Assembly (NCBI RefSeq): GCF_900105685.1
Contig: NZ_LT629781.1
Coordinates: 1,984,001-2,048,000, forward strand
DNA from: Verrucomicrobium sp. GAS474
GTDB taxonomy: Bacteria > Verrucomicrobiota > Verrucomicrobiia > Methylacidiphilales > GAS474
Length of the DNA stretch: 64,000 bases
Reading direction: 5' to 3'
Under the pieces are notes generated by a model, which ran no database searches, had not been told where the DNA came from, and worked only from the letters and a program-made list of their open reading frames with translations. Made by a program: the position numbers and the translations under genes. Position 1 is the stretch's first letter. Each line of letters starts with the position of its first letter. Below, in pieces: positions 40,185 through 55,216 of this stretch.

Positions 40185-40721
40185 CTAGCTCTGGGAGCGG
40201 CGGGGCTCGGGCGGCTGGGCCTGTTCGGCCTGCTCGATCTGGCGGAGCATTTTCTCGGGCTCGATCTTTTGCTCGAGGAGGGAGCATTCATCGGAGTCTC
40301 CGGGGTCGATGCCGTGCTTCTGGCAGAGCTGCCGGAGGAGGCGGAGGGTCTCGGTCGATTCGCGCTCGGCCATCATGTTGATCTGGAGATCGAGGTGGTT
40401 CCGGCGTTCGGCGAGGCGGGACTGGCGGTTCTGGCTCATCATCAGGATCGGCCCGGTGTAGGCGGCCTGGAAGCTGAGGAAGAGGTTCAGGAGGACGAAC
40501 GGATAGGGGTCCCAATGCCGCATGTAACCGACGACGTTCAGGACGATGTAGACCGCGTAGAGGCCGCTCTGGATCAGGATGAAGGGCCAACTGCCGACCC
40601 CCGAGGCGATGGCGTCGGCGATCCGCTGGCCGGGGGTGCGGATGCGGCTTGATTCCCGCTCCATCCGGGCGATGAGGTCGATGTTCTGCTGGGGCAGGTC
40701 GGCGGGGGCGGGGGGAGTCAT
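40185..40721 (-). CDS. DUF1003 membrane protein
   Basis: A 178-residue protein with two transmembrane helices in the middle (SWPFILIQSGLYAVYIVLNV and YPFVLLNLFLSFQAAYTGPI) and the DUF1003 hallmark AAYTGPILMMSQNRQSRLAERR. A charged, probably coiled-coil C-terminal region ends in a Gln/Pro-rich tail. The function of the family is unknown; it is often found with stress or cation-transport genes. It is preceded by the DUF4142 gene in the same direction, with a 10-bp-stem hairpin between them. Confidence 0.9.
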   Translation of the reverse strand: MTPPAPADLPQQNIDLIARMERESSRIRTPGQRIADAIASGVGSWPFILIQSGLYAVYIVLNVVGYMRHWDPYPFVLLNLFLSFQAAYTGPILMMSQNRQSRLAERRNHLDLQINMMAERESTETLRLLRQLCQKHGIDPGDSDECSLLEQKIEPEKMLRQIEQAEQAQPPEPRRSQS

Positions 40722-40747
40722 AAGGGGGAGGGTCCCGGGGAAAGGGT

Positions 40748-40774
40748 CTCCCCCGCCGGAGAAGGGCGGGGGAG
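40748..40774 (-). terminator. Terminator-like hairpin between DUF4142 and DUF1003 genes
   Basis: CTCCCCCGCC and GGCGGGGGAG form a perfect 10-bp stem with a 7-nt loop, placed 36 bp after the DUF4142 stop on the minus strand. The downstream tract is CCCTTTCC rather than a T-run, so efficiency is uncertain. Confidence 0.5.
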
Positions 40775-40810
40775 CAGGGAGAACAGGGGTTTGAGGGAGA
40801 GGTTCGGATT

Positions 40811-41404
40811 TTACGAGGCGGCGAGGGTCGCCTTGGCGCTCTTTGCCATCATCAGGTGGTGGCGGAGGGTCGGGAGGGCGTCCTTCACGGCGGCCTTCAG
40901 CTCGGGATTCGAGGTTTCGGCGGCGATCTTCTCGAAGGCCTTGATGTCGCTCTTATGGTCGTGGACCGCCATCCGGGCGTAGGTCTTGTCGAAGGGGGTG
41001 CCGGAGAGGACGGTTGCCGTCTTGATCTTGGTCGTTGTCAGGGCTGTTGGCTCGGTATCGAGGGTGACGCCGTTTTTACTCGCCACGGCGGCGAGCTTGT
41101 CGTTCAACGCCGTGTGGTCGGTCGCCATTTGTTGCCCGAAGTCCCGGACCACGGAAGCCTTTCCGTTGGCGGCGGCATATTTGCCGACTTCGACCTCATA
41201 GAGACCGCCCTGGTAGGCCTCCTTCAGGAAGGAGATGTCGGCCTTGGAGAGGGAGGTCGATTGGGCTGCGGAGGCCGGGTTATTGGAGGAGGTCTGGCAA
41301 ATCGCCGTCGCCGTTCCAAAGATGGAGAAAACCGTCGACAGGAGAAGGGCGAAAGCGACCTTCCCGAGGCGAGCGCCGTTGTAGAAGTAGAGGATGTTCT
41401 GCAT
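40811..41404 (-). CDS. Exported DUF4142 protein
   Basis: A 197-residue protein with an N-terminal hydrophobic segment (KVAFALLLSTVFSIFGTATA) acting as signal peptide. The mature part is all-helical and matches DUF4142: DISFLKEAYQGGLYEVEVGKYAA, VRDFGQQMATDHTALNDKL and YARMAVHDHKSDIKAFEK. Such proteins are ferritin-like periplasmic four-helix bundles of unknown function, often stress-induced. The gene diverges from the large hybrid kinase across a 409-bp spacer. With DUF892, MscS and YihY nearby, it adds to an osmotic/envelope-stress theme, which is inference. Confidence 0.9.
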   Translation of the reverse strand: MQNILYFYNGARLGKVAFALLLSTVFSIFGTATAICQTSSNNPASAAQSTSLSKADISFLKEAYQGGLYEVEVGKYAAANGKASVVRDFGQQMATDHTALNDKLAAVASKNGVTLDTEPTALTTTKIKTATVLSGTPFDKTYARMAVHDHKSDIKAFEKIAAETSNPELKAAVKDALPTLRHHLMMAKSAKATLAAS

Positions 41405-41813
41405 GAATCTGAATTTGCATCCGCCATGCCAATCCGGCCTTTTTTATTCTAAGTTGTTCGACATCATATTCATAAAAGGGATTTCCCCGGAAACCTTCCC
41501 GAAAAACCAGGGGGCGTATTGCAACGCGGAGGGGGGTGTTTGGGGCAGAAAGTCGGTCCCTCTTTTTGACAATGGCGCGGGCCAGAGTAATCTAGGGGAC
41601 ACTAGCTAGGCACAGTGGAGAGATATACTCATACACCGGCGTCGAGGGGATGTGGCCGCCTCTCCCTGCCGCAACGCTGTTTTCCGGGGAATCCTGCCTC
41701 GTCGGGAGGCTCCCCCATCCCGTTTCAGGCCTCGCCGATTCTCTCTCCCGACGCCCCTATATAATAGGCTCCCTTTTCCCGCTTCACCCCCCACCCCCCA
41801 CTGATCCTGCACG
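41405..41813. promoter_or_regulatory. Divergent spacer with a sigma-70-like promoter for the HAMP kinase
   Basis: This 409-bp region has no gene I can support. TTGACA at 41566-41571 is followed 16 bp later by TAATCT (41588-41593), a fair sigma-70-type pair. It would give a roughly 215-nt leader before the kinase ATG. The first 100 bp next to the DUF4142 gene are A/T-richer (TTTTTATTCTAAGTTG, CATCATATTCATAAAAG) and probably contain the leftward promoter. No riboswitch fold was recognised. Confidence 0.45.
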
Positions 41814-47615
<5,802 letters not shown>

Positions 47616-47621
47616 GAACCG

Positions 47622-48989
47622 ATGATCGAGAACCCCGACATCCCGGCCGCCCGGACGGGTGAGGCCTCCTTCCCGTCCGGGGATTTCCCGGAGGAGAAGG
47701 CGAGCATCCTGATCGTCGACGACCGCGAGGACAAGCGCCTCGCGATCTCGACGGTGGTGGCCGAGCTGGGGCAGAACGTGGTCCAGGCGATCTCGGGACG
47801 GGACGCGCTCCGGTGCCTCCTCCAGCAGGACTTCGCCGTCATCCTCCTCGACGTGAACATGCCGGGGATGGACGGCTTCGAGACCGCCTTCCTCATCCGG
47901 CAGCGGAAGCGGCTGGAGAACGTCCCGATCATCTTCGTCACCGGGATCAGCGACACGGAGAACCACGTCTCCCGGGGCTATTCCCTCGGCGCCGTCGACT
48001 ACATCCTGACCCCCGTCGTCCCCGAGGTGCTCCGGGCCAAGGTCTCGGTCTTCGTCGAGCTCTTCAAGGCGACCCAGCAGATCCGCCGCCAGGCCGAATA
48101 CCTCCGCATCGCCCGGGACGACCTCGAGGTCCGCGTCCGGCAGCGGACCGCCGAGCTCGGCGTGGCGAACGATTCCCTCCGCAGCGAGATCGCCGAGCGC
48201 CACCGGGCCGAGGGCGAGGTGCGGAAGCTGAACGGCGAGCTGGAGGACCGCATCCGGGAGCGGACGGCCGAACTCGTCGCCGCCAACGGCGAGCTGGAGA
48301 CCTTCACCTACTCGATCGCCCACGACCTCCGCGCCCCCCTGCGCCAGATCCACGGCTACGCCCAGATCCTGGAGGAGGATTGCGCCGAAAGCCTCTCCCC
48401 CGAGGGGCTCCACTACCTCCACCGGATCAGCCAGCGCGGGCGGGACATGGGCCAGATGGTCGACGACCTGCTGAAGCTCTCCCTCATCTCCAAGCAGGAA
48501 TTCGAGCGGAAGGAAATCTCCCTGGAGACCCTGCTCCAGGAGGCCCGCAACGCCCTGCAGCCGGAGACCGAGGGGCGGCGGATCGAGTGGACGGGGACGG
48601 CCCTCCCTCCGGCCTCGGTCGGCGCGACCCTGATGCGGCAGGTCTTCGTCAACCTCCTCTCCAACGCGATCAAATACAGCCGCCCCCGCGATCCCGCCCG
48701 GATCGAGACCGGGGTGACGCGGCGGGACGGGGAGGAGGTCATCTTCATCCGGGACAACGGGGTCGGCTTCGACATGAAGCTGGCCGACCGCCTCTTCGGG
48801 GTCTTCCAGCGCCTCCATTCCTCGCAGAACTTCGAGGGGACCGGCGTCGGCCTCGCCCTCGTCGCCCGGATCATCCGGCGGCACGGGGGGCGGATCTGGG
48901 CCGAGAGCGAGATCGACCGGGGGGCGACTTTCTATTTCACCCTCGGCAACGAGAAGTTACCCGACAAACAAGAGCTTCCAAAACGGTAG
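47622..48989 (+). CDS. Receiver-histidine kinase hybrid sensor protein
   Basis: A 455-residue protein with an N-terminal receiver (phospho-Asp77 in LLDVNMPGMDG), a long coiled coil (about 150-225, two similar heptad blocks ending ERTAELVAANGELETF), and a C-terminal kinase core. The phospho-acceptor is His234 in SIAHDLRAPLRQ; VNLLSNAIKYS and RDNGVGFDMK are the N and G1 boxes. The receiver's conserved Lys is replaced by Thr in YILTPVVPEVLRAKV, a variant common to this kind of receiver-first kinase. The gene starts 6 bp after the HAMP kinase, so the two are translationally linked; phosphate may pass from the first kinase's receivers to this one. Confidence 0.92.
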   Translation: MIENPDIPAARTGEASFPSGDFPEEKASILIVDDREDKRLAISTVVAELGQNVVQAISGRDALRCLLQQDFAVILLDVNMPGMDGFETAFLIRQRKRLENVPIIFVTGISDTENHVSRGYSLGAVDYILTPVVPEVLRAKVSVFVELFKATQQIRRQAEYLRIARDDLEVRVRQRTAELGVANDSLRSEIAERHRAEGEVRKLNGELEDRIRERTAELVAANGELETFTYSIAHDLRAPLRQIHGYAQILEEDCAESLSPEGLHYLHRISQRGRDMGQMVDDLLKLSLISKQEFERKEISLETLLQEARNALQPETEGRRIEWTGTALPPASVGATLMRQVFVNLLSNAIKYSRPRDPARIETGVTRRDGEEVIFIRDNGVGFDMKLADRLFGVFQRLHSSQNFEGTGVGLALVARIIRRHGGRIWAESEIDRGATFYFTLGNEKLPDKQELPKR

Positions 48990-49031
48990 GTTTCAGGCAT
49001 CATGAGGGATACCTCCTGAAAGAGGATTCCC

Positions 49032-49469
49032 GTGGAAACCGAACGCTACACCGTCCTGCTAGGGGACGATTCCGAGGACGACCGTCTCTTCATGCGGCGC
49101 ATCCTTCGTCGCATCCCCGAGATTGCCGTGGTGAAAGAGGCGCAGAGCGGCGACGAGGTCATCTCCTACCTGAGCGGCCTCCCCCCCTTTTCCGACCGGC
49201 AGCTCCATCCCCTTCCCGATCTCCTGATCCTCGATCTCAAGATGCCGTGCAAGACCGGCCACGAGGTGCTCCGGTGGCTGACCGCGAACGGCATCGAGGG
49301 GATCGGCGTCATCATCGTCTCGGGCTCCTCCCTCCCGGAGGACATCGCCGCCAGCCTGGCGCTGGGCGCCGCCGCCTATCATCGCAAGAGCGCCGAGAAG
49401 GAAGACCAGGCCCAGCTGATCGAGAAGGTCGGGATCGCCCTGAGCCGGAAGCGGATCTCGACGGGTTGA
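49032..49469 (+). CDS. Stand-alone response regulator (Rcp1-like receiver)
   Basis: A 145-residue single-domain receiver without an output domain. Acidic pocket Asp-Asp lies in LLGDDSEDDR, the phospho-acceptor is Asp68 in LILDLKMPCKTGHEVLRWL, and the later GAAAYHRKSAEKE carries the conserved Lys region. The insert between beta2 and beta3 (LSGLPPFSDRQLHPLPD) is typical of Rcp1-type regulators paired with phytochrome or GAF kinases. It begins with GTG, 42 bp after the second kinase. As the last member of the three-gene relay it probably acts as a phosphate shuttle or protein-interaction output. Confidence 0.9.
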   Translation: METERYTVLLGDDSEDDRLFMRRILRRIPEIAVVKEAQSGDEVISYLSGLPPFSDRQLHPLPDLLILDLKMPCKTGHEVLRWLTANGIEGIGVIIVSGSSLPEDIAASLALGAAAYHRKSAEKEDQAQLIEKVGIALSRKRISTG

Positions 49470-49497
49470 GCGCCTTCGGCTCCTCCTCACGCCCCTC

Positions 49498-50688
49498 ATG
49501 ATTGCCGAAGCGGGAAGCCGCGCCGTTTTCTCGGCGGGCGATGTCTATCCGGCCGCCTGCGCCGCCTTCCTCGGCCTCGCCTCGCTCAACGTCCTGATGC
49601 TGCAACGGCTGTGGCTGTGGCGGATCAGCGTGGCGACGACCGAGTACGGCCATTGGCTCGCGCTGCCGACGGCGGGGTTGGTGATCGCCGGGGGGTTCCT
49701 CCTGGCGGGCGGCTTTGGATTCAGCGCCGGGATCGGCCTCGCCCTGGCGGGAGCGGCGCTCTTTCTTTTCCTAGTGCCGCTGCGGCAGGCCCGGCGCGTC
49801 GCCGCCCGCTTGCCTTCGGAGATGGCGGAGGCCTTTGGTTTACCCTTTGACGGCGCGGCGCTCCCCGCGCCCTTTTCCTGGCGGGTCCTCGCCTTCGGGC
49901 GGCGGACGCCGCAGGGGAAGGCCGAGGTCTTTTCTTATGCGGCGCGCGGGGAGAAGACCCTCCGCCTGGTTTTTTATCGGGCGTCGTCGGCCGACGGCGG
50001 CGCGGTGCCGTGCGTCGTCCAGGTCCACGGCGGCGGGTGGAGCAGCGGCTCCCCGGAGGAGGGGGCCGAGTTCAACCGCTTCCTGGCCCGGCGCGGTTAT
50101 GCCGTTGCTTCGGTTGAGTATCGCCTCGCCCCCGGCGCGATCTGGCCCGCCTCCCGCGACGATCTCCTGGAGGCGCTCCGCTGGCTGAAGGGACATGCGG
50201 CCGAACTGGGGATCGATCCCGGCCGCCTCGTCCTCTTCGGCCGTTCGGCCGGGGGGCAGGTCGCCGAGGTCACGGCGTGCGTCGCCGACGATCCCGCGAT
50301 CCGGGGCTGCATCGCGCTCTACGCGCCCTCCGACATGCACTTCTCCTACCGGTATGCGAAGCCGGGGGACATCCTCGACTCGCCGCGGCTGCTGATCGAT
50401 TACCTCGGCGGCACGCCCGAGGCGGTGCCGGAGCGGTATGACGACGCCTCCTCGCGGGCCCGGCCGGGGACGCCTCCGATGCTCCTCCTCCACGGGCGGC
50501 ACGACCCCCTCGTCTGGTTCCTCCAGAGCGAGCGTTGGGCGGCGAAGCTGCGCCGGGCGGGGGTGCCGCATGCCTTTCTCGACCTGCCCTGGGCGACCCA
50601 TGCGTTCGACTACGACCGCCGGACGCCGGGAGGGCAGATTGCGGCTTATGCGGTCTGCCATTTCCTGGCGGCTGTGACGAGACGCTAG
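49498..50688 (+). CDS. Membrane-anchored alpha/beta hydrolase (HSL/acetyl-esterase-like)
   Basis: A 396-residue protein. The first ~100 residues contain two to three hydrophobic helices. The rest is an alpha/beta hydrolase with the oxyanion motif VHGGGW, the nucleophile elbow GRSAGG (Ser250), Asp336 in LHGRHDPLVW and His368 in WATHAFD. This is the hormone-sensitive-lipase/BD-FAE group acting on short acyl esters. The substrate is unknown. It follows the response regulator by 28 bp, so it may be in the same transcript, but no functional link is evident. It converges on the TonB-dependent receptor gene with 22 bp between stops. Confidence 0.88.
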   Translation: MIAEAGSRAVFSAGDVYPAACAAFLGLASLNVLMLQRLWLWRISVATTEYGHWLALPTAGLVIAGGFLLAGGFGFSAGIGLALAGAALFLFLVPLRQARRVAARLPSEMAEAFGLPFDGAALPAPFSWRVLAFGRRTPQGKAEVFSYAARGEKTLRLVFYRASSADGGAVPCVVQVHGGGWSSGSPEEGAEFNRFLARRGYAVASVEYRLAPGAIWPASRDDLLEALRWLKGHAAELGIDPGRLVLFGRSAGGQVAEVTACVADDPAIRGCIALYAPSDMHFSYRYAKPGDILDSPRLLIDYLGGTPEAVPERYDDASSRARPGTPPMLLLHGRHDPLVWFLQSERWAAKLRRAGVPHAFLDLPWATHAFDYDRRTPGGQIAAYAVCHFLAAVTRR

Positions 50689-50710
50689 CGAAGCCGAGGC
50701 GGCTTGGCGC

Positions 50711-52831
50711 CTACCACTTCACGTTCGCCGCGACGCCGTAGGTGCGGGGCGCGCCGGAGATCTGCGCGTTGAGCCCGGAGTCGATCAGGACGCTGTACCG
50801 GGCGTTGGCGAGGTTCTCCCCGTAGACGTAGACCGACCAGCAGTCGGAGGGGGACTCGTAGCCGAGTTTCGTCCCGACGATGCCGTAGGCGTTCTGGCGG
50901 TATTGGAGCTGGTTCAGGGCGCTGTAATCGGTCTGGCCGAGGCCCCGGACATCGGCATGGGTCATCCAGCCGCAGGGGTGGCGGTAGGTTCCCTCCAGGA
51001 GGTAGGTGGTGCGGGGGACGTAGGGGACGTTGTATCCGCTGATGTCGATCCCGGTGGCGCTGTCGCGGTTGTGGACGAAGGTGGAGAGAGTGTATCCGGC
51101 GCTGCCGTGGAAGACGAGGCCGTCGACCGGCTCGACGGAGAGGTCGTACTCGGCCCCGCGCGAGGCGACTTCGGGGGCGTTGTCGACGTCGCTGTTCGGG
51201 TAGTTGTTCCGCTCCAGCTGGTAGGCGTAGGTCTCGTTCCAGAAGAGGGTGGCGCGGGTCTTCAGGCGGTGGCCCCAGCCCTCGTAGCGCGCCCCGATCT
51301 CGTTCGCCCACGTCCGTTCGCTGGCGTAGGGCTTCATGTTCGCCTGGGAGGGGAAGGGGGCGTAGCCGCCGGGGCGGAAGGCGAGGGCGGTGGAGGAGAA
51401 AACGGTGGTCTGGTCGTCGACCTTGTACTCGCCCTCGAGCTTCGGCGCGACGTTCAGCCACATGTGCCGTTCCCGGTCGGTCGAGGCCGAGAGGGGCGTC
51501 GTCCCGAAGTAAAGGGCGTCGGCGCGGTCGCCTCCCTTGTCGTCGCCCTGGAAGCGGTTGGAGAAGGTGAGGGAGAAGGGCTCCGAAGGGCGGACGGTGA
51601 CGGCGCCGAAGGCGGCGTAGGTGTCGTAGTCGGCGTGGATGAGGGTGTGGGCCGTCGTCGTCGAGGTGACGGTGTCGGCGGAGGCGGCGAAGTCGATGTG
51701 CTGGGTGAAGAGGCCGCCCGACCAGGAGAACGGCTCCTTGTCGGCGTCCTTCGAGGCGATGCGGAGTTCCTGGGTGTATTGCTGCTCGTGGGTGCGGGCG
51801 GTGGAGAGGGTGCTCGACCCGCCGAAGCCGAGGTCGAGGAAGCTCGGGTCGAGGTCGGCGGAGCGGTGGCTGCTGACGAAGGTGACGACGACGTCGTCCC
51901 CGTCGTAGCGGCTCCGCACCGATTGGAGGCCCTTTTGGAGGTCGGTATGGCCGTCGACCCGGTCGGGGATCAGGTCGTGGGGGGCGCTGAGGGGGGTGAA
52001 ACGCTGGATGCCGTCGTTGTCGTCGGCCTGGGTGACGTTGAGGTCGACGGTCCATTCCTTCGTCGGGGTCCAGCGGAGGGCGATGCGCCCGCTGAATTCC
52101 TCCCGCTTGTCGGGATGGGTGTTGAGGACGGGGTTCGTGAGGTAGCCTTCCTGTGAGGTGTAGTGGCCGGAGACGAGGAGGGAGAGGTCGGTCCCCTTGA
52201 TTCCCTCAGTGAATTCGCCGAAGGCGGCGCGGCTGCCGTAGGTGCCGTATTCGGTCGAGAAGCGCGAGCTGAAGACCGGCTTCGGCTGGCTCTGCGTCAT
52301 CTCGATCACGCCGCCGGGGGAGTTCTGCCCGTAGAAGCCCGCCTGCGAGCCGGGCCGGAGCCGGAGGGACTGGAGCGAGTAGGGGTCGAGGGTGTTGAAG
52401 ATCGGGGTCGAGGCGGGGACGTCGTCGACGTAGTAGACGATGGCCGGATCGGTGAAGGAGAGGGAGTTCATCATCCCGCGCATGCCGGAGATGCTGTTCA
52501 GCTCCCGGTTGCCGCCGCTGTGGGTGACGAGGTTCGGGGCGATGGCGTCGAGGTCGGTGAGGGAGCGGATCTGGAAGGTGTCGAACTCCCGGCGGTCGAG
52601 GCGGGTGTCGGAGAGGGGCGTGGCGTGGGCCCCCGCGTCGGTCGATTCGCCGGCCGCCGGGGCCTGCGCGGTGACGATGACCGGCTCGACGCTCGAAACG
52701 TGGTCCTCGGCCCGGCCGAGATCGCAGTCGGCAAAGGAAAGGAAAGAGAGCAGCGTTCCGCCGATCCATCGAGCGCGCAGGGGAGTCGGTAATGAGATCA
52801 TGAACTCTTTCGAGAAGACGTTAAACGACAT
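50711..52831 (-). CDS. TonB-dependent outer-membrane receptor
   Basis: A 706-residue outer-membrane receptor. A signal peptide (RARWIGGTLLSFLSFADC...) is followed by a TonB-box-like EPVIVTAQAP, a plug domain (ISGMRGMMNSLSFTDPAIVYYVDDVPAS, GFYGQNSPGGVIEM) and a 22-strand-type barrel ending in the typical aromatic terminus (AANVKW). The substrate could be a siderophore, a vitamin or an oligosaccharide. Its divergence from the GH36 gene and closeness to the GH26 operon favour a glycan, but no SusD-like partner is present. An ATG ten codons downstream (52801) is an alternative start with a more usual signal peptide. Confidence 0.9.
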   Translation of the reverse strand: MSFNVFSKEFMISLPTPLRARWIGGTLLSFLSFADCDLGRAEDHVSSVEPVIVTAQAPAAGESTDAGAHATPLSDTRLDRREFDTFQIRSLTDLDAIAPNLVTHSGGNRELNSISGMRGMMNSLSFTDPAIVYYVDDVPASTPIFNTLDPYSLQSLRLRPGSQAGFYGQNSPGGVIEMTQSQPKPVFSSRFSTEYGTYGSRAAFGEFTEGIKGTDLSLLVSGHYTSQEGYLTNPVLNTHPDKREEFSGRIALRWTPTKEWTVDLNVTQADDNDGIQRFTPLSAPHDLIPDRVDGHTDLQKGLQSVRSRYDGDDVVVTFVSSHRSADLDPSFLDLGFGGSSTLSTARTHEQQYTQELRIASKDADKEPFSWSGGLFTQHIDFAASADTVTSTTTAHTLIHADYDTYAAFGAVTVRPSEPFSLTFSNRFQGDDKGGDRADALYFGTTPLSASTDRERHMWLNVAPKLEGEYKVDDQTTVFSSTALAFRPGGYAPFPSQANMKPYASERTWANEIGARYEGWGHRLKTRATLFWNETYAYQLERNNYPNSDVDNAPEVASRGAEYDLSVEPVDGLVFHGSAGYTLSTFVHNRDSATGIDISGYNVPYVPRTTYLLEGTYRHPCGWMTHADVRGLGQTDYSALNQLQYRQNAYGIVGTKLGYESPSDCWSVYVYGENLANARYSVLIDSGLNAQISGAPRTYGVAANVKW

Positions 52832-52905
52832 TGAGGGTATGAGGACCGAGGCTCAGATCAATCCCGAAAAGCGCACGATCTTGCCTGCCTGTTTTCCGGG
52901 GGAAT

Positions 52906-52936
52906 ATCACAAAAGACCCCTATCGAGATCACAAAA
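52906..52936. promoter_or_regulatory. Phased direct repeat between TonB receptor and alpha-galactosidase genes
   Basis: ATCACAAAA occurs at 52906-52914 and again at 52928-52936, spaced 22 bp centre to centre, which puts both on the same face of the helix. The 198-bp spacer between the divergent genes would place it about 75-125 bp from each start. Direct repeats of this spacing suit AraC-type or other tandem-binding activators. Confidence 0.45.
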
Positions 52937-53029
52937 TCCCATTTGCCCGACGGGGAGGGCCGGGGTGTAGTGGGAGGCTGCCCGGGCTTATCAGGCCTCC
53001 CTTCACCCCCACACCACCGTCCCTTCCCC

Positions 53030-55216
53030 ATGCCCATCGTTTACGATTCCCATCACAAGATCTTCTTCCTCCACACCCCCCGCACGACCTATGCGCTGGG
53101 CATCGGGCCGCAGAAAAGCCTCATCCACCTCCATTGGGGAGCCCGGATCGGCGAGGGGAATCTCTGGGCGGCGACGCCCCGCTGGGAGGCCGCCTTCTGC
53201 CCGAACTTCGAGCCGAAGGACCGGACCTATTCCTTCGACCTCCTTCCCGCCGAATATCCGGTCTACGGCCGCAGCGATTTCCGTTCCCCCGCCGCCACCG
53301 CGGTCTTCCCCGACGGCAGCCGCGTCTTCGATCTCTTTTACAAGACCCACCGCATCACCTCCGGCAAGCCGAAGCTGAAGGGCCTCCCCGCGACCTACGT
53401 GGAGCGCTCCGCCGAGGCCTCGACCCTCGAGATCGACCTCCTCGACGCGAAGAGCGGCCTCGTCGCCACTCTCTCCTACACTGTCTACGAGAAGCGGGAC
53501 GCCCTCACCCGCTCGGTCTCGTTCCGCAACGGCGGGAAGGAAAGCCTCGTCCTCGACCGGGTCTTCAGCGCGAGCGTCGACTTCCCCCACGCGAACCTCG
53601 ATTTCCTCCAGCTCTCCGGCGCGTGGGCGCGGGAGCGCGACGTGATCCGCCAGCCGCTCCGCTCGGGCATCCAGTCGGTCGAGAGCCGGCGCGGGGCGAG
53701 CAGCCACCAGCAGAATCCCTTCATCGCCCTCCTCGACCCGAAGGCCGACGAGCGGCAGGGGGAGGTCTACGGTCTCAGCCTCGTCTACAGCGGGAACTTC
53801 CTCGCCCAGGCCGAGGTCGACCAGATGGGGACGACGCGCGTCCAGATCGGCATCAACCCGTTCGACTTCTCCTGGAAGATCGAGCCCGGCGCCTCCTTCC
53901 AGGCCCCGGAGACGGTCCTGGTCTATTCCGCCGAGGGCCTCGACGGGATGTCCCAGACCTACCACAGCCTCTACCGGGAGCGGCTGGCCCGCGGCGCGTG
54001 GCGGGACAAGGAACGGCCCGTCCTCGTCAACAACTGGGAGGCGACCTACTTCGACTTCACCGCGACGAAGCTCGAGGCACTGGCCCGCGAGTCGAAGAAG
54101 CTCGGCGTCGAGCTCCTCGTCCTCGACGACGGCTGGTTCGGCAAGCGGAACGACGACACCACCTCCCTCGGCGACTGGGTCGTCGACCGGAAGAAGCTCC
54201 CGAAGGGCCTCGCCGACCTCTCCGCCCGCATCCACAAGATCGGCCTCAAGTTCGGCCTCTGGTTCGAGCCCGAGATGATCTCCCCCGACAGCGACCTCTA
54301 CCGCGCCCATCCCGACTGGTGCCTCCACGCGCCGGGCCGGAGCCGGACGACAGGCCGCAACCAGCTGGTCCTCGACTATTCCCGCCCCGAGATCTGCGAC
54401 TGGATCGTGAAGACGATGGGCGCCGTCCTCTCCGAGGCGAAGATCGATTACGTGAAGTGGGACATGAACCGCCACCTCACCGAGATCGGCTCCGCCACGC
54501 TCCCCGCCGACCGGCAGAAGGAGACGGCCCACCGCCACATCCTCGGCGTTTACGGCGTCATGGAACGGCTGACGAGGAAGTTCCCGAAGGTCCTCTTCGA
54601 GGGCTGCTCCGGCGGCGGCGGCCGCTTCGATCCCGGCATCCTCCACTACCTGCCGCAGACCTGGGCCAGCGACAACAGCGACGCGATCTCCCGCCTCCGC
54701 ATCCAGTACGGCACGACCCTCGTCTACCCCGTGAGCTCGATGACGGCCCACGTCTCGGCGGTGCCGAACCACCAGGTCCATCGCCTCACCCCGCTGAAGA
54801 CCCGGGGCGACGTCGCCATGGCGGGGAACTTCGGCTACGAGCTCGACTTCGGCAACCTCAGCGCCGAGGAGAAGAAGGAGGTCGCCGCGCAGGTCGCCTT
54901 CTACAAGCGCCACCGGAAGCTGATCCAGTTCGGCCGCTTCCACCGCCTCGCCAGCCCCTTCGAGGGGAACAGCACCGCCTGGGCCGTCGTCAGCCCCGAC
55001 GGCGGGGAGGCGCTGGTCTGGAACATCGACGTCCTCCATCCGGCCAATCCCGGGCATCGCCGCCTCCGCGTCGCCGGGCTCGATCCGAAACGGACCTATC
55101 GCGTGGTCGGGACGAAGCATACCTTCGGCGGCGACCTGCTGAGGAACGTCGGGCTCCTCGTGCCCCTGCAGAAGCACGACTTCCAGAGCACGGTTTGGGA
55201 GTTGAAGGCGGTGTAG
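53030..55216 (+). CDS. Alpha-galactosidase (GH36)
   Basis: A 728-residue GH36 enzyme releasing alpha-1,6-galactose from oligosaccharides or galactomannan. The N-terminal supersandwich is followed by the barrel motifs LLVLDDGWFGKRNDDTTSLG, FGLWFEPEMI, YVKWDMNRH with nucleophile Asp478, EGCSGGGGRFD and WASDNSDA with acid/base Asp548. Length is normal for the bacterial ~730-residue tetrameric group. There is no signal peptide, so it is cytoplasmic. The ATG at 53030 gives the family start (MPIVYDSHHKIFFLHT). It diverges from the TonB receptor and precedes the GH26/GH3 operon, consistent with galactomannan or raffinose-type sugar breakdown. Confidence 0.95.
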   Translation: MPIVYDSHHKIFFLHTPRTTYALGIGPQKSLIHLHWGARIGEGNLWAATPRWEAAFCPNFEPKDRTYSFDLLPAEYPVYGRSDFRSPAATAVFPDGSRVFDLFYKTHRITSGKPKLKGLPATYVERSAEASTLEIDLLDAKSGLVATLSYTVYEKRDALTRSVSFRNGGKESLVLDRVFSASVDFPHANLDFLQLSGAWARERDVIRQPLRSGIQSVESRRGASSHQQNPFIALLDPKADERQGEVYGLSLVYSGNFLAQAEVDQMGTTRVQIGINPFDFSWKIEPGASFQAPETVLVYSAEGLDGMSQTYHSLYRERLARGAWRDKERPVLVNNWEATYFDFTATKLEALARESKKLGVELLVLDDGWFGKRNDDTTSLGDWVVDRKKLPKGLADLSARIHKIGLKFGLWFEPEMISPDSDLYRAHPDWCLHAPGRSRTTGRNQLVLDYSRPEICDWIVKTMGAVLSEAKIDYVKWDMNRHLTEIGSATLPADRQKETAHRHILGVYGVMERLTRKFPKVLFEGCSGGGGRFDPGILHYLPQTWASDNSDAISRLRIQYGTTLVYPVSSMTAHVSAVPNHQVHRLTPLKTRGDVAMAGNFGYELDFGNLSAEEKKEVAAQVAFYKRHRKLIQFGRFHRLASPFEGNSTAWAVVSPDGGEALVWNIDVLHPANPGHRRLRVAGLDPKRTYRVVGTKHTFGGDLLRNVGLLVPLQKHDFQSTVWELKAV

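Noticed and set aside
41608-41640. Possible tRNA or small RNA in the spacer before the HAMP kinase
   Set aside because: No cloverleaf, CCA end or stable conserved fold could be drawn from the sequence.
50711-52831. TonB receptor as the SusC member of a SusC/SusD pair
   Set aside because: No SusD-like lipoprotein is adjacent, the protein lacks the N-terminal carboxypeptidase-like domain of SusC, and its length is that of ordinary receptors.
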